Positions 57,657 to 64,000 of a DNA stretch of 64,000 nt are shown piece after piece (position 1 is the first letter of the stretch; every line of letters starts with the position of its first letter). This stretch comes from Alphaproteobacteria bacterium (GTDB lineage Bacteria; Pseudomonadota; Alphaproteobacteria; Rhodobacterales; Rhodobacteraceae): contig JAJRPO010000069.1 in assembly GCA_024280735.1 (NCBI GenBank), positions 1 through 64,000 of the forward strand, written 5' to 3'. The position numbers and the translations under genes were made by a program. Below the pieces are notes generated by a model that had not been told where the DNA came from, searched no databases, and was given only the letters and a program-made list of their open reading frames with translations.

Positions 57657-58061
57657 ATGTCTGCCATTCAACCGCCCGCCAACCCTGAGGAAAAGCCGCG
57701 CGTCAAAGCCGTGTTTGATGACATTCGCGCCACGCGTGGCTCGGATTTCATTAACAACATTTGGCGCTATTTGGCGTTTGATGCTGATTTGCTGGAACGT
57801 ACTTGGTCCGAGGTTAAGGCGGTGATGGCGACGCCGTCGGCACTTGATCCGCTGACCAAAGAACTGCTGTATCTGGCGGTGTCGATCATCAATAATTGCA
57901 ACTATTGTATTCATTCCCATTCGGCGGGGGCTCGGGCCAAGGGGATGACGGATGAAATGCACGTCGAGGTGTTGAAAATTGTGTCGCTGGCAGCGAAAAC
58001 CAATCATTTGTCGAATGCAATGCAGGTGCCGGTTGATCCTGAATTTATGGTGGGGGAATAG
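57657..58061 (+). CDS. Carboxymuconolactone decarboxylase (AhpD-like) family protein
   Basis: LTKELLYLAVSIINNCNYCIHSHSAGARAKGMTDEM (CxxCxxxH). Confidence 0.88.
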   Translation: MSAIQPPANPEEKPRVKAVFDDIRATRGSDFINNIWRYLAFDADLLERTWSEVKAVMATPSALDPLTKELLYLAVSIINNCNYCIHSHSAGARAKGMTDEMHVEVLKIVSLAAKTNHLSNAMQVPVDPEFMVGE

Positions 58062-58063
58062 CT

Positions 58064-59038
58064 ATGAGTTTTGCGATTGCAGCTAAAACGGCTGGCAGGC
58101 CAGAGGTTTTACACGAGATTGATTTGCCCACAGAGCTGCCTGGATCAGGCGAGGTTTTACTGCGCCACACGGCCATCGGGGTGAACTTTATCGACACGTA
58201 TTTTCGCAGCGGATTGTATCCGTGGCCTGTTGAAAGCGACCTTGTTCTGGGCAGCGAAGCGGCGGGTGTTATTGTGTCGCTGGGGGATGGGGTGACGGAT
58301 TTTACCGTTGGGCAACGGGTTGCCTATACCATTCCCAACGGTGCCTATGTGCGCGAGCGGGTGATTGCGGCGCGCCATTTGGTTGCCTTGCCGGACGGGG
58401 TCAGTGACGAAGTGGCGGCGGCGGCGATGCTCAAAGGGCTGACGGCGCATTACCTGTTGCATCGGTCCTATGGTGCAAAAACAGGCGACACGGTTTTGTT
58501 CCATGCGGCGGCGGGCGGCGTTGGATTGATCGCAGGGCAATGGTTGGCGGCCAAAGGCGTTCGGGCAATTGGCACCGCTGGCGGGCCTGAAAAATGTGCT
58601 TTGGCGCGGGCGCATGGCTATGTGCATGTGATAGATTATCTGGCGGCGGATTTTGTCGAGCAGGTGCAAGAATTCACCGGCGGCGCGGGTGTGGATGCGG
58701 TTTATGACTCGATTGGCAAAGATACGTTGGCGGGGTCGTTGTCTTGTTTGAAAACATTCGGCACGTTGGTAAATTTTGGCCAGTCGTCGGGGCCTGCTTT
58801 GGATTTCAAACTGTCAGATTTGGCAGCGGGATCGTTCAGCGTGACACGGCCTGTTTTGTTTCATTTTACCGCTGATGCGGAGTACCTCGCGGCGGCGTCA
58901 ACGGAATTATTTGATATGATTGCAAATGGGGCATTGAAAATTAATGTCAATCAGCGTTACCTATTGTCTGAAGCTGCAAAGGCGCACCGTGCGCTTGAGG
59001 GGCGCAAGACCACCGGATCAACGGTATTGATCCCTTAA
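58064..59038 (+). CDS. MDR-family quinone oxidoreductase
   Basis: GVNFIDTYFRSGLYPWPVESDLVLGSEAAGVIVSLGDGVTDF, VLFHAAAGGVGLIAGQWLAAKG. Confidence 0.9.
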   Translation: MSFAIAAKTAGRPEVLHEIDLPTELPGSGEVLLRHTAIGVNFIDTYFRSGLYPWPVESDLVLGSEAAGVIVSLGDGVTDFTVGQRVAYTIPNGAYVRERVIAARHLVALPDGVSDEVAAAAMLKGLTAHYLLHRSYGAKTGDTVLFHAAAGGVGLIAGQWLAAKGVRAIGTAGGPEKCALARAHGYVHVIDYLAADFVEQVQEFTGGAGVDAVYDSIGKDTLAGSLSCLKTFGTLVNFGQSSGPALDFKLSDLAAGSFSVTRPVLFHFTADAEYLAAASTELFDMIANGALKINVNQRYLLSEAAKAHRALEGRKTTGSTVLIP

Positions 59039-59050
59039 GAGGATAGAAAA

Positions 59051-59908
59051 ATGGCGATTGGCGAGGTTATCTGGACCTATTTCAAAGGTGTCTGGCATCA
59101 AGGTGATTTGCCGGTGATGAATGCGGCGGATCACGGTACCTGGATGGGGTCACTTGTGTTTGATGGCGCGCGCTCATTTGAGGGCGTGGTGCCTGATTTG
59201 CAGCCCCATTGTGCGCGGGTCAATGCCTCGGCGCTGGCGATGGGCATGAACCCGACAGTTGAACCGGATGATATGGTGGCGCTGGTATTGGAGGGTTTGA
59301 GCAAATTCGCAGATGATGCGGCGGTTTATATCCGGCCGATGTATTGGTCAACTGAGGGAGCCGCAGGGGTGATCGTGCCGGATCCGGATTCGACTGCCTT
59401 TTGCCTGAGCCTGGAGCAATTGCCAATGGCATCACCGAGCGCGACGCAAACCCTGTGCCGCACCCAGTTTGTGCGTCCAATGATGACGATGGCGACGGTG
59501 AATGCCAAGGCGGCTTGTCTTTATCCCAACAACGGGCGGATGATCCGCGAGGCGCAGGCGCGTGGCTATAGCAATGCAATTGTGGCGGATGCTTTGGGCA
59601 ATGTAGCCGAGAGTGCGACGGCGAATATTTTTATGGTCAAAGACGGTGTGGTGAAGACGCCGGTGCCGAATGGGACGTTTTTGAACGGGATCACCCGCCA
59701 GCGGGTGATTGAACTGCTAAGGGAATCGGGGCAGTCTGTGGAGGAAACAACCCTTAGTTTTGAGGATTTCGGTGCTGCGGACGAGGTGTTCCTGACGGGG
59801 AATATATCCAAAATCACGCCGATTGTGAAAGTGGAGGATCGCGTGTTTCCTATTGGTCCTGTTGCTGTGATGGCGCGGGAGTTATATTGGCAGTGGGCCA
59901 AGGGGTGA
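59051..59908 (+). CDS. Branched-chain amino acid aminotransferase-like (class IV PLP) protein
   Basis: MNAADHGTWMGSLVFDGARSFEG, VNAKAACLYPNNGRMIREAQARGYSNAIVADALGNVAESATANIFMVKDG. Confidence 0.88.
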   Translation: MAIGEVIWTYFKGVWHQGDLPVMNAADHGTWMGSLVFDGARSFEGVVPDLQPHCARVNASALAMGMNPTVEPDDMVALVLEGLSKFADDAAVYIRPMYWSTEGAAGVIVPDPDSTAFCLSLEQLPMASPSATQTLCRTQFVRPMMTMATVNAKAACLYPNNGRMIREAQARGYSNAIVADALGNVAESATANIFMVKDGVVKTPVPNGTFLNGITRQRVIELLRESGQSVEETTLSFEDFGAADEVFLTGNISKITPIVKVEDRVFPIGPVAVMARELYWQWAKG

Positions 59909-59909
59909 G

Positions 59910-60000
59910 GCTATTGTGCCCCAACGGGGCGCTCCTTTTGAGCGCTGACGCGCGGGTTTTCGCTCCGCTCGGGGGATATTTATAGGAACAAAGAAATAGG
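59910..60000 (+). repeat. Dispersed intergenic repeat, copy B
   Basis: GTGCCCCAACGGGGCGCTCCTTTTGAGCGCTGACGCGCGGGTTTTCGCTCCGCTCGGGGGATATTTATAGGAACAAAGAAATAGG. Confidence 0.8.
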
Positions 60001-60009
60001 GGGGCGAAG

Positions 60010-60459
60010 ATGAAGTATATTGTATTGCTATTGCTGGGCCTTGGGCTTGGATTTGTTTTCTGGGTGCGCGGTGCCAAGGATGATCCGGAGCAGTGGCATG
60101 TGGATCCGTTGAGTGCGACGCGGGATGGTAAACAAAACCGATATATTTTGCGGCCGGATGGCGAGACATATCAAAGTCCGGTATTCCAGATGAGTGTGGC
60201 GGAATTGGCGCTTGCGTTTGACAAGGTTGCCATGGCGGCACCGCGTGTGTCGCGCTTGGCGGGCCGTGCCGAGGATCTGTGGGTGACTTATGTGCAGCGC
60301 ACCGGCCTGATGCGGTATCCTGATTACATTTCGGTCAAATTCATTGAAACACCGGATGGTGCTGCCACGCTGGCGATTTATTCGCGGTCGCGATTTGGAC
60401 GCTCAGACTTTGGGGTTAACCGTGCCCGCGTCAAAACGTGGATCGATGCTCTGGGGTAG
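60010..60459 (+). CDS. DUF1499-like protein
   Basis: RYILRPDGETYQSPVFQMSVAELALAFDKVA...DYISVKFIETPDGAATLAIYSRSRFGRSDFGVNRARVKTWI. Confidence 0.8.
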   Translation: MKYIVLLLLGLGLGFVFWVRGAKDDPEQWHVDPLSATRDGKQNRYILRPDGETYQSPVFQMSVAELALAFDKVAMAAPRVSRLAGRAEDLWVTYVQRTGLMRYPDYISVKFIETPDGAATLAIYSRSRFGRSDFGVNRARVKTWIDALG

Positions 60460-60702
60460 GTGGTTATTGCGCGAGGACATGCAGGAATTGCCGGTCTCGC
60501 GCCACATCGGGTTATTCAGGGACATTTCGCAGCGCGCCATAAAACTGCGCCCATCCACATTCAGGCAAATAATCTGACCGAGTTCGACCCTTGATCCGGT
60601 TTTATCCGTGCAATAGCAATCCGGCCAGTTCACCTTGCCCCCTGCAAAAGCAGAAGGGGCGAGCAGGCTGGTAAAAATCAGGGCGTTCAAGAATGTTTGC
60701 AT
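60403..60702 (-). CDS. Small secreted Cys-containing hypothetical protein
   Basis: Signal peptide MQTFLNALIFTSLLAPSAFA, then WPDCYCTDKTGSRVELGQIICLNVDGRSFMARCEMSLNNPMWRETGNSC. Confidence 0.7.
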   Translation of the reverse strand: MQTFLNALIFTSLLAPSAFAGGKVNWPDCYCTDKTGSRVELGQIICLNVDGRSFMARCEMSLNNPMWRETGNSCMSSRNNHLPQSIDPRFDAGTVNPKV

Positions 60703-60778
60703 GTGTGAATTCTAGCAGAAACTGCCTGCCAAATCAAATGGGGCTTGACGCTGGCCTGTGGGCGGGCGATTTCAAGGT

Positions 60779-61834
60779 ATGATCCCGATAGATAAACTTG
60801 AACAGATAAAACAACGCTTTGCCTTTTTGGAGGCGAAGATGTCGGATGTGTCCGGCGTGGATGATTTTGCGACCCTTTCTAAGGAATATGCAGAATTACG
60901 TCCCGTGGTTGAAAAAATAACGGCCTATCAAATCCTGTTGCGTGATATTTCCGAGGCGGAAGAAATGTTACTGGATCCGGAAATGAAGGAGCTGGCAGCG
61001 GAAGAATTGCCGGATCTACGTGCGGCGTTGCCGGATGTGGAACACGGCGTGCAACTGGTGTTACTGCCAAAAGACGAAGCGGATGAACGCTCTGCTATTT
61101 TGGAAATCCGGGCCGGTACCGGTGGCGATGAAGCCGCGTTGTTTGCGGCCGATCTGCTGCGGATGTATCAGCGGTATTCTGAAGGGTTGGGCTGGAAGTT
61201 TGAGGTGGTTGAGGAAAATACCACCCCGCTGGGGGGCTTGAAAGAAGCGGTTTGCAATGTCAAAGGGCAGGGGGTTTTTGCCCGTCTGAAATTTGAGAGC
61301 GGCGTTCACCGGGTGCAGCGTGTGCCCGAGACCGAGAGCGGTGGGCGGGTACACACATCTGCGGCCACGGTTGCGGTATTGCCGGAGGCGGAGGAGGTGG
61401 ACGTGGACATCCCCACAACCGATATTCGTATTGATACCATGCGGGCATCCGGGGCGGGTGGCCAGCATGTGAACACCACGGATTCGGCGGTGCGTATTAC
61501 CCATATTCCGACCGGAATAATGGTCGTGAGTGCAGAAAAATCACAGCACCGTAACCGTGAAATTGCTATGCAGGTGCTGCGCACACGGCTCTATGACCTC
61601 AAGCGTCAACAGGCCGATGACGAGCGGGCCGCGAGCCGTAAAGGGCAGGTTGGCTCTGGTGACCGTTCGGAGCGGATTCGGACTTATAATTTTCCGCAAG
61701 GGCGGGTGACGGATCACCGGATTAACCTGACGCTGTATAAGTTGGATCAAGTATTGCAGGGCGATCTGGATGAAACGATTGATGCGCTGATTGCGGACGA
61801 TCAGGCGGCACGCCTGGCGGATATGGATCCGTGA
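60779..61834 (+). CDS. prfA: Peptide chain release factor 1
   Basis: [22 protein letters not shown] (GGQ domain: [25 protein letters not shown]). Confidence 0.96.
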   Translation: MIPIDKLEQIKQRFAFLEAKMSDVSGVDDFATLSKEYAELRPVVEKITAYQILLRDISEAEEMLLDPEMKELAAEELPDLRAALPDVEHGVQLVLLPKDEADERSAILEIRAGTGGDEAALFAADLLRMYQRYSEGLGWKFEVVEENTTPLGGLKEAVCNVKGQGVFARLKFESGVHRVQRVPETESGGRVHTSAATVAVLPEAEEVDVDIPTTDIRIDTMRASGAGGQHVNTTDSAVRITHIPTGIMVVSAEKSQHRNREIAMQVLRTRLYDLKRQQADDERAASRKGQVGSGDRSERIRTYNFPQGRVTDHRINLTLYKLDQVLQGDLDETIDALIADDQAARLADMDP

Positions 61835-62667
61835 CCAGACGCGCGGCTGATGTGTTGCGCGAGGCGGTTTTGCGACTGCGGCCTGTGCTGGGGGAGGGCG
61901 GTGCACGGGATGCGCGCCTTTTGCTGGCCTATGCACTTGGGATTGATGCCGGACGTTTAACACTGGTGTTACAGGATGATGTGGCCCCGGAGGTTCTGCA
62001 GTCGTATCTTGGTTATGTTGATCAACGGCTATCGCGCCAGCCGGCCTCTCAGATCATTGGCAGGCGACTGTTCTGGGGACGCGAGTTTTTGGTGAATTGC
62101 GATGTTCTGGATCCCCGACCGGAGACCGAGACGTTGATAGAATTGGCCTTGAGAAATGCGCCGCCCGAGAGAATTCTGGATTTGGGGCTGGGGTCAGGCT
62201 GTATACTGTTAACTTTGTTGGCAGAGCTTCCCGACGCGGTGGGTTTTGGTGTTGATGTGTCAGTGGCGGCATTGCGTGTTGCGCAAAAGAACGCGGTGCG
62301 TTTGGGGGTTGCCGACCGTACGGATGTGCATCAATCGGACTGGTTTTCGGCGGCCAGCGGCCAGTTTGACCTGATTGTTTCCAATCCACCCTATATAACC
62401 GCTGCGGAAATGGGGGAGCTGGACCCAGAGGTTTCCCACTGGGAGCCGAAAATTGCGCTCACTCCGGGGCCGGACGGGCTTGAATCCTATAGAATTATCG
62501 CAAATTCGCTGGACCGGTTTCTTGCAAAGGATGGTCGCGCATTTTTTGAGATCGGATATCGGCAAGGCGCAGCTGTATGTAAAATTTTTCAAGAGAGGGG
62601 TTTTGACGATGTTCAAGTCTTTCCTGATCTTAACGGTCACGACCGTGTTGTGCAGATTCGGCGCTAA
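61831..62667 (+). CDS. prmC: Release factor glutamine N5-methyltransferase
   Basis: [44 protein letters not shown] (NPPY). Confidence 0.94.
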   Translation: MTRRAADVLREAVLRLRPVLGEGGARDARLLLAYALGIDAGRLTLVLQDDVAPEVLQSYLGYVDQRLSRQPASQIIGRRLFWGREFLVNCDVLDPRPETETLIELALRNAPPERILDLGLGSGCILLTLLAELPDAVGFGVDVSVAALRVAQKNAVRLGVADRTDVHQSDWFSAASGQFDLIVSNPPYITAAEMGELDPEVSHWEPKIALTPGPDGLESYRIIANSLDRFLAKDGRAFFEIGYRQGAAVCKIFQERGFDDVQVFPDLNGHDRVVQIRR

Positions 62668-62878
62668 ATTGGGGTTTAGCCGTGTAAAAATGGCGCAGTA
62701 ACCGAAAATTCATGTATTTCTGCTTGTCATAGGTCCCATGCACATTGTAAAAGATACGCAGAGATGATCGAACCCGTTGGCTCTCACTCTCTCATATCCA
62801 AGGAAGATATCTGGACATTTGGTCTGACAAAGGCCTGCAAGCAATCAAACAAGAGACTACATAAGGCAAAAGGATCAT

Positions 62879-63499
62879 ATGAGATCGTCTAGCAAGTCGC
62901 GTTCGCGCAACAAAAGCAGCAGAAACCGCAATCACAACCACAATCAAGGTGGCAATGTGGTCAATCGGGTTTTTGACAGTTCTGGCCCAGAGGGCAAGGT
63001 GCGTGGCACCCCGCAGCAAATTATCGATAAATATCAGTCGCTGGCGCGCGATGCGCAATTGTCTGATGATCGGGTCGCTGCTGAAAATTTCCTGCAACAC
63101 TCGGAACATTACAGCCGGATGTTGGGAGAAGCGTTGCGTGAAATGAACGAGCGGCGTGATGCGCAAGAAGCACAGCGGGCGGCGCAACAAGCGGCCCATG
63201 CGGCGCAGAATGAGAAAAAGCAGCAAAACCAAAATCAGAACCAAAATCAAAATCAAAACCAACAGCAGCAGCAGCAGCAAACTAACCCGCAGCCGGCTGT
63301 TGTGGAAGTTGATGATCAGCCGCGTATGCCCATAGGGGAAACCTCTGATTTGTTTCCCGGGCAATCTGAAGACAGCAATTTGGTGCAGACGCCAGAAAGT
63401 CGGCCAAGCAAACCCAAAACCACGCGCAGTCGGAAAAAACCGGCGGAGAAGCCAGTGGTTAAGACGGAAGATCAGGCAGCCGATAGCGTGGCCGAATAA
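62879..63499 (+). CDS. DUF4167 domain-containing protein
   Basis: NVVNRVFDSSGPEGKVRGTPQQIIDKYQSLARDAQLSDDRVAAENFLQHSEHYSRML; Gln/Asn-rich tract. Confidence 0.9.
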   Translation: MRSSSKSRSRNKSSRNRNHNHNQGGNVVNRVFDSSGPEGKVRGTPQQIIDKYQSLARDAQLSDDRVAAENFLQHSEHYSRMLGEALREMNERRDAQEAQRAAQQAAHAAQNEKKQQNQNQNQNQNQNQQQQQQQTNPQPAVVEVDDQPRMPIGETSDLFPGQSEDSNLVQTPESRPSKPKTTRSRKKPAEKPVVKTEDQAADSVAE

Positions 63500-63507
63500 A
63501 GGTTTCT

Positions 63508-63575
63508 TGCCTCCGGCGGGGATACATAGAGCGTTTCAATAATAAGTCGAAATGCTTTAAAGAACAAAGAAGACG
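63508..63575 (+). repeat. Dispersed intergenic repeat, variant copy D
   Basis: CCTCCGGCGGGGATA...AAGTCGAAATGCTTTAAAGAACAAAGAAG; shares the AAGTCGAAA(T/C)GCTTTA block with copy C. Confidence 0.6.
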
Positions 63576-63591
63576 TAAAAAGGGATGGCTG

Positions 63592-64000
63592 TCAGGCTGT
63601 CCCTTTTATGATTCGGCTGAGGGTGCAGAACTGCTCTAGCGAGATTTCTTCGGCGCGTTGCGTGGGTTTGATTCCCGCCTCAATGAGGCAATCCTCGATT
63701 TGAGGATGCAGGCCTTTCAGACTTGCACGCAGCATTTTCCGGCGCTGGCCAAAGGCTTTGGCGACGGTTTGGTTCAGTGTTTTGGCATCGGCAGGAAAGG
63801 CCGGTTGCTCGCGGCGTTCCAGATGTACCACGGCTGATGTAACTTTGGGCGGCGGGGTGAATGCGGCGGGGGGGATTTCCATTTTCAGGGTTGCAGTGCA
63901 GCGCCATTGGCACAGGATCGACAAGCGACCGTAAGCTTTGCTGCCCGGTTTGGCGACAATCCTTTGGGCAACTTCTTTCTGGAACATTAAAGTCAGGCTC
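63592..64000 (-). CDS. rsmA: 16S rRNA dimethyladenosine transferase, partial (5' end beyond the window)
   Basis: [30 protein letters not shown]...[18 protein letters not shown]. Confidence 0.9.
   Translation of the reverse strand, partial: SLTLMFQKEVAQRIVAKPGSKAYGRLSILCQWRCTATLKMEIPPAAFTPPPKVTSAVVHLERREQPAFPADAKTLNQTVAKAFGQRRKMLRASLKGLHPQIEDCLIEAGIKPTQRAEEISLEQFCTLSRIIKGTA

Noticed and set aside
58064-59038. Quinone oxidoreductase as AcuI partner of DddP
   Set aside because: The sequence looks like a standard quinone oxidoreductase and lies 21 kb from dddP in a different gene cluster.
1-64000. tRNA, rRNA, prophage, transposase or integron genes
   Set aside because: None recognised by eye. 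Short RNA genes could be missed; tRNAscan-SE and Infernal would decide this.

Overview
The window looks like a chromosomal segment of a Roseobacter-group (Rhodobacterales) alphaproteobacterium. It is mostly ordinary, densely packed housekeeping and transport genes. Recognisable loci: rarA, crcB, rluC-like, HAD and ATP12-type genes; a bztABCD-like amino-acid ABC transporter; a large RTX-like repeat protein; argB; pssA/psd; engB/MOSC/yidC; dddP (DMSP lyase); hemN and fnrL; a soxBDAG sarcosine oxidase operon divergent from a non-pyrrolysine MttB-family gene; a TRAP transporter; prfA/prmC; a DUF4167 gene; and partial rsmA. No phage, transposase, CRISPR array, rRNA or confident tRNA was seen. Observations most worth a second look: (1) a 1083-aa RTX-like protein with six modules whose landmark motif recurs at exactly 531 nt; (2) a translationally coupled pair of an Ala/Ser-rich, probably membrane-anchored orphan and a DUF2161 (PD-(D/E)XK-like) protein; (3) four disrupted ORFs (three single-base frameshifts, one in-frame amber) that are either real pseudogenes or assembly errors; (4) a dispersed intergenic repeat family; (5) a BLUF-like protein that appears to lack photocycle residues; (6) a mirrored double-palindrome operator at an ArsR/SRPBCC locus. 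All product names come from reading the translations by eye; no database search was run.
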